From positions 1,426,001 through 1,490,000 of the forward strand of contig NZ_CP037864.1 of assembly GCF_004353845.1 (NCBI RefSeq): DNA of 64,000 nt, given 5' to 3'. Position numbers and translations under genes: made by a program. Source of the stretch: Citrobacter arsenatis. Its GTDB lineage: Bacteria > Pseudomonadota > Gammaproteobacteria > Enterobacterales > Enterobacteriaceae. This document shows positions 25,183 to 34,355 of the stretch, piece by piece; the stretch's first letter is position 1; the number at the start of each line of letters is the position of its first letter. Under the pieces are notes generated by a model. The model was given only the letters and a program-made list of their open reading frames with translations, did no database searches and was not told the origin of the DNA.

Positions 25183-26475
25183 ATGGCGTCTTTAAATATT
25201 AAAAATACCGCGCTTATTCTTGCGGGCATGATTGCCGGTGGGGCTATTTCTGCCGGTATTTATACTTATTATTCATCCGCAAAAGCAACGGCTGAAACCG
25301 GGCAGGCTTCGCCAAAAGAAGCCAGAAAAGTTTTGTTTTGGTACGACCCCATGTACCCGAACACGCGCTTTGATAAGCCGGGTAAATCGCCGTTTATGGA
25401 TATGGATTTGATCCCGAAATATGCCGATGAAGAGACCGCGAGCGCGTCAGAGCCTGGCGTGCGCATCGATCCCACCCAGACCCAGAATTTGGGGCTAAAA
25501 ACAGAACCTGTGCGCCGTGGGCCGCTGCACTACGCGCAAACTTTCCCGGCTAACGTTAGCTATAACGAATACCAGTTCGTTATTGTCCAGGCACGCTCCG
25601 CAGGCTTTATCGAGAAGGTTTACCCGCTAACCGTAGGCGACAAAATTAAGCAAGGCGCGCCGCTTATCGACCTGACGATTCCCGACTGGGTTGAGGCGCA
25701 GAGCGAATATTTATTGCTGCGGGAGACCGGTGGTAGCGCGACACAGGTGGAAGGGATTCTGGAGAGATTACGCCTGGCCGGAATGCCTGAAGCGGATATT
25801 CAGCGCTTAAAATCAACGCGTAAAATTCAGACCCGCTTTACCCTGAAAGCCCCCATTGATGGGGTGATTACCGCATTCGATTTGCGTACCGGCATGAACA
25901 TTTCTAAAGACAATGTGGTCGCGAAAATTCAGGGGATGGATCCGGTATGGGTTAGCGCGTCGGTCCCGGAATCGATCGCCTGGCTGATTAAAGACGCCTC
26001 GCAATTTAGCATCACCGTGCCAGCCTGGCCGGATAAGTCTTTCACCATCAGCAAATGGAATATCTTACCCAGCGTCGATGCTACCACGCGGACGTTGCAG
26101 ATCCGTTTGCAGGTCGAAAACCGCGACGAGGCGCTCAAGCCAGGGATGAATGCTTATCTGCAACTGAAAACGCAAAGTGAGCCGATGCTGCTGATCCCCT
26201 CTAAGGCACTGATTGATACGGGGACGGAGCAGCGGGTAATCACCGTCGATAACGACGGTCGTTTTGTGCCGAAACAGGTTGCGGTTTTCCATGAATCACA
26301 GGGGCTAACGGCTATTCGATCGGGTCTGACTGAAGGTGAAAAAGTGGTGTCCAGCGGTCTGTTCCTGATTGATTCCGAGGCGAATATCTCTGGCGCACTG
26401 GACCGTATGCGCGCGCAGAGCAGTAGTGCACAAGACGCAGGCGCGATGCCAACCCCGGCGGCCCATTCACACTGA
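25183..26475 (+). CDS. cusB: CusB, membrane fusion protein of the Cus pump
   Basis: Periplasmic adaptor, 430 residues from ATG 25183 (MASLNIKNTALILAGMIAGG); the ATG at 25171 would add four residues. A single N-terminal anchor is followed by the metal-binding segment YDPMYPNTRFDKPGKSPFMD, which holds the conserved Met ligands that accept metal from CusF. Then come the barrel-sandwich hybrid (AGFIEKVYPLTVGDKIKQG), an alpha hairpin and the beta-barrel/membrane-proximal domains (NISKDNVVAKIQGMDPVWV). The C-terminus is His-rich (PAAHSH), which may also bind metal. Confidence 0.93.
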   Translation: MASLNIKNTALILAGMIAGGAISAGIYTYYSSAKATAETGQASPKEARKVLFWYDPMYPNTRFDKPGKSPFMDMDLIPKYADEETASASEPGVRIDPTQTQNLGLKTEPVRRGPLHYAQTFPANVSYNEYQFVIVQARSAGFIEKVYPLTVGDKIKQGAPLIDLTIPDWVEAQSEYLLLRETGGSATQVEGILERLRLAGMPEADIQRLKSTRKIQTRFTLKAPIDGVITAFDLRTGMNISKDNVVAKIQGMDPVWVSASVPESIAWLIKDASQFSITVPAWPDKSFTISKWNILPSVDATTRTLQIRLQVENRDEALKPGMNAYLQLKTQSEPMLLIPSKALIDTGTEQRVITVDNDGRFVPKQVAVFHESQGLTAIRSGLTEGEKVVSSGLFLIDSEANISGALDRMRAQSSSAQDAGAMPTPAAHSH

Positions 26476-26486
26476 GGACATGATAA

Positions 26487-29400
26487 ATGATTGAATGGAT
26501 TATCCGCCGTTCGGTGGCAAACCGTTTTTTGGTGATGATGGGGGCGCTGTTTCTCAGTATCTGGGGAACCTGGACCATCATCAATACCCCGGTTGATGCG
26601 CTGCCCGATCTCTCTGATGTTCAGGTGATCGTCAAAACCAGTTATCCGGGGCAGGCTCCGCAAATCGTTGAGAATCAGGTGACCTACCCGTTAACCACCA
26701 CCATGCTGTCGGTTCCGGGCGCGAAGACGGTGCGCGGTTTCTCGCAGTTTGGCGATTCCTATGTGTACGTCATTTTCGAAGATGGCACCGATCCTTACTG
26801 GGCGCGCTCGCGTGTGCTGGAATATCTCAACCAGGTGCAGGGTAAATTACCGGCAGGCGTTAGCGCGGAAATGGGACCGGACGCCACGGGGGTCGGCTGG
26901 ATCTTTGAATACGCGCTGGTGGATCGCAGCGGGAAACACGATCTGGCCCAATTACGTTCCCTTCAGGACTGGTTTTTAAAATATGAGTTAAAAACAATTC
27001 CGAACGTGGCCGAGGTGGCTTCGGTCGGCGGCGTGGTTAAACAGTATCAGGTTGTTATCGACCCGATGAAGCTTACGCAATATGGCATCAGCCTGGCGGA
27101 GGTGAAATCTGCGCTGGATTCGTCGAATCAGGAAGCGGGCGGCTCGTCCGTTGAGATGGCTGAAGCGGAATATATGGTCCGCGCGAGTGGATATCTACAA
27201 ACGCTGGATGATTTCAACAACATCGTCCTGAAAACAGGGACCGACGGAGTGCCTGTTTACCTGCGTGATGTTGCGCGCGTACAGATTGGGCCGGAAATGC
27301 GCCGTGGGATCGCTGAACTCAACGGTGAAGGTGAAGTGGCGGGCGGGGTGGTTATCCTGCGTTCCGGTAAAAATGCGCGTGAGGTTATCTCCGCCGTTAA
27401 AGCTAAACTCGACACGTTGAAAAGCAGCCTGCCGGAAGGCGTAGAGGTAGTTACAACATACGATCGCAGTCAGCTCATCGATCGTGCCATTGATAACCTG
27501 AGCTATAAGCTGCTGGAAGAGTTTATCGTCGTTGCGCTGGTGTGCGCCCTTTTCTTGTGGCATTTGCGTTCGGCGCTGGTGGCGATTATTTCCCTGCCGC
27601 TGGGATTGTGTATCGCGTTTATCGTGATGCATTTCCAGGGACTGAACGCCAATATCATGTCGCTTGGGGGAATTGCCATTGCCGTCGGGGCGATGGTGGA
27701 TGCTGCAATTGTGATGATTGAAAACGCCCATAAGCGGCTGGAAGAGTGGGGGCATCAGCATCCGGATGAAAAACTGGATAACGCCACGCGTTGGAAGGTC
27801 ATTACCGACGCTTCGGTAGAAGTCGGCCCGGCGTTGTTCATCAGCCTGCTGATAATTACCCTGTCATTTATCCCAATTTTCACCCTTGAGGGGCAAGAGG
27901 GGCGACTGTTCGGCCCGCTGGCGTTTACCAAAACCTATGCCATGGCGGGCGCGGCGTTTTTGGCCATTGTGGTTATTCCAATCCTGATGGGATTCTGGAT
28001 CCGTGGCAAGATACCGGCGGAAAGCAGTAACCCGCTAAACCGCTTCCTGATCCGTATTTACCATCCGTTGTTGTTGAAGGTGCTGCACTGGCCCAAAACC
28101 ACCCTCCTGGTAGCGGTGCTTTCAATTCTGACGGTTATCTACCCGTTGAATAAAGTCGGTGGGGAATTCCTGCCGCAGATTAACGAAGGCGACCTGCTGT
28201 ATATGCCTTCAACCCTGCCTGGGATTTCAGCGGCCCAGGCGGCGGACATGCTGCAAAAAACCGATAAGCTGATCATGACCGTTCCGGAAGTCGCGCGCGT
28301 GTTTGGTAAAACCGGTAAGGCGGAAACCGCAACGGATTCCGCGCCGCTGGAAATGGTCGAAACGACTATCCAACTGAAGCCGCAGGATCAGTGGCGTCCG
28401 GGTATGACGATGGACAAAATCATCGCCGAGCTGGACAAAACCGTACGCTTGCCGGGGCTGGCCAATCTGTGGGTTCCACCGATTCGTAACCGTATCGACA
28501 TGCTCTCTACCGGTATCAAAAGCCCAATCGGTATCAAGGTGTCAGGCAATGTTCTGGCTGATATTGACGCCACGGCGGAACAAATCGAAGAGGTGGCCAG
28601 AACCGTCCCGGGCGTCTCTTCGGCGCTGGCCGAGCGCCTGGTGGGGGGGCGCTATCTCAACGTGGATATTAATCGGGAGAAAGCGGCCCGTTACGGCATG
28701 AACGTGGGGGCGGTGCAGCTGTTTGTCACCTCAGCGGTAGGAGGCGCGATGGTGGGTGAAACGGTGGAAGGGATTGCTCGTTACCCTATCAACCTACGCT
28801 ATGCACAGAGCTATCGCGATAGCCCGGAAGCGTTACGTAATCTGCCGATTCTGACGCCCATGAAGCAGCAAATCACGCTGGCAGATGTTGCAGATGTCAC
28901 GGTAGTTTCTGGTCCGTCGATGTTAAAAACCGAAGATGCGCGTCCAACCAGCTGGATTTATATCGATGCCCGCGACCGCGACATGGTTTCGGTGGTAAAC
29001 GATCTGAAAAAAGCGATCGCTGAAAACGTACAGTTAAAGCCGGGGACCAGCGTGGCGTTTTCCGGGCAGTTCGAGCTGCTTGAACGCGCCAGCCATAAGC
29101 TCAAACTGATGGTGCCGATGACGTTGATGATTATCTTCGTTCTGCTTTACCTGGCATTCCGTCGCTTTGGTGAGGCGCTGCTGATTATCACCAGCGTCCC
29201 CTTTGCGCTGGTGGGCGGCATCTGGTTCCTCTACTGGATGGGGTTCCATATGTCGGTTGCAACCGGAACCGGATTTATTGCGCTCGCGGGCGTTGCCGCA
29301 GAGTTTGGCGTGGTGATGTTGATGTACTTGCGTCACGCTATTGAAGCCGAACCCGCGCTGGAAAATCCGCAAACCTTTACGGCGGATAAGCTGGATCAGG

Positions 29401-29630
29401 CGTTGTATCACGGCGCGGTGCTGCGCGTGCGTCCTAAAGCGATGACCGTGGCGGTGATTATCGCGGGCCTGCTACCTATCTTGTGGGGGACGGGGGCTGG
29501 CTCAGAAGTCATGAGCCGCATAGCCGCGCCGATGATTGGCGGCATGATCACCGCACCATTGCTGTCGCTGTTCATTATCCCGGCGGCGTATAAGCTGATG
29601 TGGCTGCACAGGCACCGTAGCCAAAAATAG
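26487..29630 (+). CDS. cusA: CusA, Cu(I)/Ag(I) RND efflux transporter
   Basis: Inner-membrane HME-RND pump, 1047 residues, the same length as E. coli CusA. TM1 follows the start (RFLVMMGALFLSIWGTWTIIN). The proton-relay helix of HME-RND transporters is SLGGIAIAVGAMVDAAIVMI followed by ENAHKRLEEWG. Two large periplasmic loops and twelve membrane segments are apparent; the second half contains VPMTLMIIFVLLYLAFRRFGEAL and the late helix AVIIAGLLPILWGTGAGSE. Last gene of cusCFBA, 11 bases after cusB. Confidence 0.95.
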   Translation: MIEWIIRRSVANRFLVMMGALFLSIWGTWTIINTPVDALPDLSDVQVIVKTSYPGQAPQIVENQVTYPLTTTMLSVPGAKTVRGFSQFGDSYVYVIFEDGTDPYWARSRVLEYLNQVQGKLPAGVSAEMGPDATGVGWIFEYALVDRSGKHDLAQLRSLQDWFLKYELKTIPNVAEVASVGGVVKQYQVVIDPMKLTQYGISLAEVKSALDSSNQEAGGSSVEMAEAEYMVRASGYLQTLDDFNNIVLKTGTDGVPVYLRDVARVQIGPEMRRGIAELNGEGEVAGGVVILRSGKNAREVISAVKAKLDTLKSSLPEGVEVVTTYDRSQLIDRAIDNLSYKLLEEFIVVALVCALFLWHLRSALVAIISLPLGLCIAFIVMHFQGLNANIMSLGGIAIAVGAMVDAAIVMIENAHKRLEEWGHQHPDEKLDNATRWKVITDASVEVGPALFISLLIITLSFIPIFTLEGQEGRLFGPLAFTKTYAMAGAAFLAIVVIPILMGFWIRGKIPAESSNPLNRFLIRIYHPLLLKVLHWPKTTLLVAVLSILTVIYPLNKVGGEFLPQINEGDLLYMPSTLPGISAAQAADMLQKTDKLIMTVPEVARVFGKTGKAETATDSAPLEMVETTIQLKPQDQWRPGMTMDKIIAELDKTVRLPGLANLWVPPIRNRIDMLSTGIKSPIGIKVSGNVLADIDATAEQIEEVARTVPGVSSALAERLVGGRYLNVDINREKAARYGMNVGAVQLFVTSAVGGAMVGETVEGIARYPINLRYAQSYRDSPEALRNLPILTPMKQQITLADVADVTVVSGPSMLKTEDARPTSWIYIDARDRDMVSVVNDLKKAIAENVQLKPGTSVAFSGQFELLERASHKLKLMVPMTLMIIFVLLYLAFRRFGEALLIITSVPFALVGGIWFLYWMGFHMSVATGTGFIALAGVAAEFGVVMLMYLRHAIEAEPALENPQTFTADKLDQALYHGAVLRVRPKAMTVAVIIAGLLPILWGTGAGSEVMSRIAAPMIGGMITAPLLSLFIIPAAYKLMWLHRHRSQK

Positions 29631-29643
29631 TGCCTTGAAGCGC

Positions 29644-29677
29644 ACGCCTGCGTCGGTTTGGTTATCGATGCAGGCGT
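29644..29677. terminator. Hairpin between convergent cusA and rclR
   Basis: Twelve-pair stem ACGCCTGCGTCG (29644-29655) / CGATGCAGGCGT (29666-29677) with one G-T pair and a 10-base loop. No long T-tract, but it sits between convergent stop codons and probably separates the two units. Confidence 0.55.
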
Positions 29678-29681
29678 TGCG

Positions 29682-30536
29682 TTACGCCGCCAACGCTTTC
29701 ACGCGTTTGCGGTACTCGCCCGGCGTGCAGCCAAACTCCCGTAAAAAGACTTTATGGAATGACGATTCGCTGGCGTAGCCCACCGACTCAGCCACAACAA
29801 CCAATGGCTGCGACCCGCGTGACAGCATCTGGGCGGCAAATTGCAGTCGTAACGTGGTTAACACCGCCAGCGGTGTCGAATTTGACACTTCACGGAATAG
29901 CTGCGCGAAGCTGGCCCGCGACATATGCGCGCGCTTGGCCAGCTCTTCAACGGTCCAGGCAAAAGCCGGTGACTCCAGCATCAGGAAGACGACGGCCCCT
30001 AGTTTAGGGTGCAGTAATAAATTCAATACGTTATGCACAGGCGTCGCCTTGGTTAACCACTCGCGAACGGTCAAGGCAAACAGGGTAGCGCATTGTTGGC
30101 TGCATACTACACTGGAACCTGGTAGCGCACTCATAGACTCCTGTTGCATCAGCGCAATCATAGCTTTGAGCCAGTGGCTGACGGGGCTGTTTTCATCAGG
30201 AGCCAGAACCAGAACTTCAGGCAGCGCAGTTAAAAAATAACGAGAGGAAGCGTGCAGCCGCAGGCTACCGCAAACGATATGCGTTTGTTCATCGCCAGAC
30301 TGGCAGAGTCGGTGCGCGGAGTTTTGCGGCAGGATAACAAGAATTCCGGGGCGTAGGGTAAAAGATGTCCCGTCAGGCATGTCCAGTTGAGCAGCCCCTT
30401 GGGTGACCGTATGCCAGCGGATAATGGACAACTCACCCGCGGCATGCGGCAGTTGCCAGTCCCTGCTTAGTAGGCAGTTTTGATCGATTGAGCCTTGTGG
30501 GTCGTTAAGCATAAGTAATCGGCTAAGGGCATCCAT
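29682..30536 (-). CDS. rclR: RclR, AraC-family regulator sensing reactive chlorine
   Basis: A 284-residue AraC-type activator, the same length as in E. coli. The two cysteines known to sense HOCl in E. coli RclR, Cys21 and Cys89, are both present (QNCLLS and HIVCGSL). The N-terminal half is a cupin-like sensor; the C-terminal half has two helix-turn-helix units (WTVEELAKRAHMSRASFAQLF and VVAESVGYASESSFHKVFLR) and the ending FGCTPGEYRKRV. Divergent from rclA, which it should activate under hypochlorous acid stress. Confidence 0.93.
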   Translation of the reverse strand: MDALSRLLMLNDPQGSIDQNCLLSRDWQLPHAAGELSIIRWHTVTQGAAQLDMPDGTSFTLRPGILVILPQNSAHRLCQSGDEQTHIVCGSLRLHASSRYFLTALPEVLVLAPDENSPVSHWLKAMIALMQQESMSALPGSSVVCSQQCATLFALTVREWLTKATPVHNVLNLLLHPKLGAVVFLMLESPAFAWTVEELAKRAHMSRASFAQLFREVSNSTPLAVLTTLRLQFAAQMLSRGSQPLVVVAESVGYASESSFHKVFLREFGCTPGEYRKRVKALAA

Positions 30537-30773
30537 GTAGACTCCTGAACATCTTTGGCTGTCGTTTATTGAAACAATATTATCTCTTTAATTCAATATT
30601 AGATGAATACCTTCAAGGTGTTAGTTAGAAATCGCATTCTCTAAATATTAATCATCTTTAAAGCTGATTTAGACGATTTGACAGTAATTGGCGAGTCGTG
30701 GATACAGTGTTCTGGCAAAGTTCAACCTATACTTCAGTTCATCAAACGAACAGTGACTTGGCGGAGAGAGAGC

Positions 30774-32099
30774 ATGAATCAGTATCAGGCGATTGTTATC
30801 GGATTTGGCAAAGCGGGTAAAACGCTGGCGGCTACCCTGGCGAAAACGGGCTGGCGTGTGGCGATTATTGAACAATCAAACACCATGTATGGTGGGACAT
30901 GTATTAATATCGGCTGCATTCCGACCAAAACCCTGGTACACGATGCTGAGCTTCAGCATAATTTTGCCGAGGCGATGCAGCGCAAAGCCTCCGTTGTCAG
31001 CTTCTTACGTGATAAAAACTTCCATAATCTTGCCGATCTGGAAAACGTGGATGTGATTGAAGGTCGTGCTGAATTCGTTGATAACCATACTGTACGGGTC
31101 GTGCAGTCAACAGGCGCGATTGAGCTAAGCGGCGAGAAGATCTTTATTAACACCGGCGCACAGTCAACGATGCCGAACGTGGAAGGGTTAACCACCACTC
31201 CAGGCGTATTTGACAGCACTGGTCTGCTAAATTTGACACAACGTCCTGAGCGTTTAGGTATTTTGGGCGGCGGTTATATCGGGGTTGAATTTGCATCGAT
31301 GTTTGCTAACTTCGGCAGCAAAGTCACCATTTATGAAGCAGCTCCGCTGTTTTTAGCCCGTGAAGATCGGGATATTGCCGACGCTATCGCCAATATTTTA
31401 CGCGACAAAGGGGTTGAGATTATCCTTAACGCCAACGTACGGTCAGTTTCGTCCCAGGACGGTGCGGTGCAGCTGCAAATGCTGGAAGGTAGCCAGACCG
31501 TGGATGCGTTACTGGTGGCATCAGGCCGCAAACCGGCGACTGAAAATCTGCAGTTGCAGAAAGCGGGTGTGGATGTAAATGACCGCGGTGCCATTATTGT
31601 GAATAAATATCTACGTACCTCGGCAGATAACATTTGGGCAATGGGCGATGTCACCGGTGGATTACAATTTACCTATATCTCGCTGGATGACTTCCGTATT
31701 GTACGTGACAACCTGTTAGGCGAGGGGTTACGTAATACCGGCGATCGCCAAAACGTACCTTATTCCGTCTTTATGACGCCGCCGCTTTCCCGCGTGGGAA
31801 TGACAGAAGAACAGGCTCGCGCCAGCGGTGCGGCGGTGCAGGTCGTCACACTACCGGTTGCGGCTATCCCGCGTGCACGGGTAATGGATGACACACGTGG
31901 TGTCCTTAAAGCGGTGGTGGATAGCGAAACGAAACAGATCCTGGGCGTATCGCTGCTGTGCGTGGATTCTCATGAGATGATTAATATCATTAAGACCGTA
32001 ATGGATGCGGGCTTACCTTATACAACGTTGCGTGACCAAATATTTACTCATCCGAGCATGAGCGAATCATTAAACGATCTATTTTCTCTCGTTAAATAA
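30774..32099 (+). CDS. rclA: RclA, flavin disulfide reductase (copper(II) reductase) for HOCl resistance
   Basis: A 441-residue pyridine nucleotide-disulfide oxidoreductase, same length as E. coli RclA. FAD motif GFGKAGKTLAATLAK near the N-terminus, redox-active pair Cys43-x4-Cys48 in GGTCINIGCIPTK, NAD(P)H motif GGGYIGVEFASMFANFGSKV and second FAD motif IWAMGDVTGG; a dimerisation domain follows. E. coli RclA is a highly stable Cu(II) reductase that protects against HOCl. GGAGAGAG precedes ATG 30774; the longer frame to 30678 enters the promoter. Confidence 0.93.
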   Translation: MNQYQAIVIGFGKAGKTLAATLAKTGWRVAIIEQSNTMYGGTCINIGCIPTKTLVHDAELQHNFAEAMQRKASVVSFLRDKNFHNLADLENVDVIEGRAEFVDNHTVRVVQSTGAIELSGEKIFINTGAQSTMPNVEGLTTTPGVFDSTGLLNLTQRPERLGILGGGYIGVEFASMFANFGSKVTIYEAAPLFLAREDRDIADAIANILRDKGVEIILNANVRSVSSQDGAVQLQMLEGSQTVDALLVASGRKPATENLQLQKAGVDVNDRGAIIVNKYLRTSADNIWAMGDVTGGLQFTYISLDDFRIVRDNLLGEGLRNTGDRQNVPYSVFMTPPLSRVGMTEEQARASGAAVQVVTLPVAAIPRARVMDDTRGVLKAVVDSETKQILGVSLLCVDSHEMINIIKTVMDAGLPYTTLRDQIFTHPSMSESLNDLFSLVK

Positions 32100-32123
32100 T
32101 AAAAGCGTAGTCTGCATTTTTTT

Positions 32124-32149
32124 GCCCCACCCGTGTGGGGCTTTTTTTT
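32124..32149 (+). terminator. Terminator after rclA
   Basis: GCCCCAC (32124-32130) / GTGGGGC (32135-32141), loop CCGT, then eight T. It is inside the rcl cluster, so rclBC are either read through at reduced level or have their own promoter in the 115 bases that follow. Confidence 0.85.
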
Positions 32150-32264
32150 GTCTTTTTGCCGGGTGAATACTAATTGACAGTTATTCTGGCGTGATGGATG
32201 AAATAAAATAAATCGACGTGTTTTATTATATTGTCACTGAAACTACTGGTTAATGGAAATAGAA

Positions 32265-32501
32265 ATGAAGATGTTTAAACCTACGCTGCTCATGACAGCG
32301 TTACTGACTGTGCCGGTGACATTTTCCGCATTGGCGCAAACCGAGGTTGCTCACGTTAGCGTGTCTACCGTATCGGGTTCACCTTCCGTGATAGAGGATG
32401 CTATTGCGAAATTGGCGCAGGAAAAGAATGCAACTTCCTGGAAAATCACTTCAATGCGCATTGATAGCAGCACTCACGCAACGGCAATTTTGTACAAGTG
32501 A
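32265..32501 (+). CDS. rclB: RclB, small DUF1471-family periplasmic protein
   Basis: A 78-residue secreted protein: signal peptide MKMFKPTLLMTALLTVPVTFSALA, then a compact beta/alpha domain (VAHVSVSTVSGSPSVIEDAI to TSMRIDSSTHATAILYK) of the YhcN/BhsA/McbA (DUF1471) type. Members respond to stress; the molecular role of RclB is not settled. The ATG at 32265 is chosen because GGAA lies just upstream; ATGs at 32253 and 32271 are alternatives. It overlaps the rclC frame only before the chosen rclC start. Confidence 0.85.
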   Translation: MKMFKPTLLMTALLTVPVTFSALAQTEVAHVSVSTVSGSPSVIEDAIAKLAQEKNATSWKITSMRIDSSTHATAILYK

Positions 32502-32512
32502 GGAGAGTCTTA

Positions 32513-33073
32513 ATGGAAAAGTATCTGCGTTTACTCGGTAAGGGCGATAAAATTGGATTAACCTTAATTCGCCTGAGTATTGCAATTGTTTTTATCTGGA
32601 TTGGGTTATTAAAATTTGTACCTTACGAAGCCGACAGTATTACGCCGTTTGTCGCCAATAGTCCGGTAATGTCATTTTTTTATGAACATCCTGAAGAGTA
32701 TAAGCAGCATTTAACCCACGAAGGTGAGTTTAAACCGCTGGAGCGTGAGTGGCAGACCGCGAATAATACGTATACGTTTTCCAATGGTCTGGGCGTAGTC
32801 GAAGTGCTTATCGCTTTGCTGGTGCTGGCTAACCCTGTCAGCCGCTGGTTGGGATTAATTGGTGGTGTACTGGCATTTGCCACGCCGATTGTTACCTTAT
32901 CGTTTTTAATTACCACACCAGAAGCATGGGTAATGCCGTTGGGCGATTTGCACCATGGTTTTCCGTACTTGTCCGGAGCCGGGCGTCTGGTTTTAAAAGA
33001 CACGTTAATGCTGGCGGGAGCGGTGATGATCATCGCAGACTCATCCCGATCAATAATTAAGCAAAGATATTGA
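32513..33073 (+). CDS. rclC: RclC, inner-membrane protein of the HOCl-response operon
   Basis: A 186-residue DUF417-type membrane protein. Start at ATG 32513 (MEKYLRLLGKGDKIG), with AGGAG seven bases upstream, directly after rclB. About four membrane helices: LTLIRLSIAIVFIWIGLLKF, VVEVLIALLVLA, LIGGVLAFATPIVTLSFLI and LKDTLMLAGAVMIIA. A conserved polar segment between helices 1 and 2 contains PYEADSITPFVANSP. Required for HOCl resistance in E. coli; mechanism unknown. Also seen as YkgB family. Confidence 0.88.
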   Translation: MEKYLRLLGKGDKIGLTLIRLSIAIVFIWIGLLKFVPYEADSITPFVANSPVMSFFYEHPEEYKQHLTHEGEFKPLEREWQTANNTYTFSNGLGVVEVLIALLVLANPVSRWLGLIGGVLAFATPIVTLSFLITTPEAWVMPLGDLHHGFPYLSGAGRLVLKDTLMLAGAVMIIADSSRSIIKQRY

Positions 33074-33136
33074 GTTTTTAACGTTGTGCCCTCTGTATGA
33101 TAGCAAGCCACTATAGTTCGATTCGGTAATTACCGG

Positions 33137-33159
33137 GCCAGCAGGATGCTGGCTTTTTT
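33137..33159 (+). terminator. Terminator after rclC
   Basis: GCCAGCA (33137-33143) / TGCTGGC (33147-33153), loop GGA, then TTTTTTC. Perfect 7-bp intrinsic terminator ending rclBC. Confidence 0.85.
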
Positions 33160-33644
33160 CTGTCTTAAGGGAAATTTATTTTGTATATAAAATTATTCAC
33201 TTTAGAAGAATAACTTATCAGAGCTATATTCCTGGTTAATGATATAGTGCCGAAAGGTTTTTTCTTCCTCCCATGAAAGCGCGCCTGCCTGCATACTGCA
33301 TAGTTCTCCCGTCACGATAGCTTCATTTTTCTCAATTTTTATCTATGCATTTCTTGCTATTTGTTATCTCAAAACTACATCTCAAAAAAGTTTGTTATTC
33401 ACTTTTGTTATAGTTAATCAACAACTTCGCGTGGTTTTAGGCATGTCTTAAGCTAGAATTAATCCTGATTAAATGTTTTTACGTATCAATAAATGGCTAA
33501 AGATAGTTAAAAACTTAATTTTTAACCAACTGTTTGACATGGAATCCACTATGGTAATTAAGCACCAGGGGTGGATGCTGATCTCGCGTTTTGTGAGCAA
33601 CAAAAAGCGGGACATATCTTAAATATGGAAATAAGGGTTTTAGA
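33160..33644. other. AT-rich upstream region of the mrkH-like gene
   Basis: About 485 bases, AT-rich, without a supported gene. It should contain the promoter of the PilZ-LuxR-EAL trio. TATCAA occurs at 33484-33489; this hexamer is, as far as I recall, the core of the MrkH box in Klebsiella, but a single hexamer in AT-rich DNA is weak evidence. Confidence 0.45.
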
Positions 33645-34340
33645 ATGAGCTTTGGATTAGCAAAGGACGACAAGTTTGAAATCATAGCTACCCTTCGTGA
33701 AGAGCTGCACAAAAAAACGAAACTGGAAGTCTTATGTGAAAACAGTAGCGTTATCACGCAGTTAGAGAAGGTCGATTTCGAGCGGTTTGTGATCTCCGGG
33801 CACGAAGACATTGTTCCTGAAAAGGTCCAATACTTTATCCTGCACAGCGAAAGCGGGATTATAAAATTTAGTGCCAGATTCGAACAAACCCCATCAGCAG
33901 GTGCGGAAGCAGGATTATCCTACTTCATCCCGGATATGATTTTCTTTGCCCAGCAGCGACAAAATCAGCGTTTTTCCTTCCTGAAGGGGTATGACTTTTT
34001 CTGTTTTGGTCGTTACAAAAACGGAGAAAACTACTCTCTGAAGATTAAAAACATCTCGCAGGGCGGTTGTGCGTTAATTGTTAAAGATGTGAACTCCCGT
34101 TTTCTTTATAAAGATGCGGTGATTAAAAATGCCACACTGGATTTTGATACGTTTGGCAGTTTACAGCTGGATTTGAAAGTGATCGATGTCGTCATGATCA
34201 ATGAATTTGATGAGGATAATCAATTGTATTCCTGTCATCAGATTTCATGTGGGTTCGATTTTAAAAACCGTCGTGAAGAGGCTGAGGTCGAGAAGATTAT
34301 TATTAAATTTTTAATGAGTAACAAGATTCGAAGCTTATAA
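33645..34340 (+). CDS. mrkH: MrkH-like PilZ-domain c-di-GMP-responsive regulator
   Basis: A 231-residue protein. The N-terminal part (FEIIATLREELHKKTKLEVL, then SSVITQLEKVDFERF) closely follows that of Klebsiella pneumoniae MrkH, the c-di-GMP-dependent activator of type 3 fimbriae. The C-terminal half is a PilZ domain with both c-di-GMP motifs intact: RxxxR at 105-109 (RQNQR) and NxSxxG at 136-141 (NISQGG). GRYKNGENYSLKIKNISQGG is also MrkH-like. AAGGG precedes the ATG. MrkH, unlike YcgR, is a DNA-binding regulator. The next two genes correspond to mrkI and mrkJ, but no mrkABCDF fimbrial genes are in the window; it may be a diverged paralogue of mrkH. Confidence 0.78.
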   Translation: MSFGLAKDDKFEIIATLREELHKKTKLEVLCENSSVITQLEKVDFERFVISGHEDIVPEKVQYFILHSESGIIKFSARFEQTPSAGAEAGLSYFIPDMIFFAQQRQNQRFSFLKGYDFFCFGRYKNGENYSLKIKNISQGGCALIVKDVNSRFLYKDAVIKNATLDFDTFGSLQLDLKVIDVVMINEFDEDNQLYSCHQISCGFDFKNRREEAEVEKIIIKFLMSNKIRSL

Positions 34341-34355
34341 GGAGCGGTGAACAGG

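Noticed and set aside
21024..29630. Captured plasmid sil operon
   Set aside because: CusR, CusS, CusF, CusB and CusA follow E. coli Cus in sequence and order, no silP or silG was seen, and only the SilE-like gene and the CusC C-terminus recall Sil.
33272..33319. 15-codon frame (MKARLPAYC...) as a leader peptide gene
   Set aside because: No ribosome-binding site (a pyrimidine run precedes it), no clear attenuator hairpin and no conserved context.
33484..33489. TATCAA as a proven MrkH box
   Set aside because: A lone hexamer is expected by chance in AT-rich DNA. Another copy, inverted, at 46309-46314 upstream of the second LuxR gene is equally weak, so neither was listed as a site.
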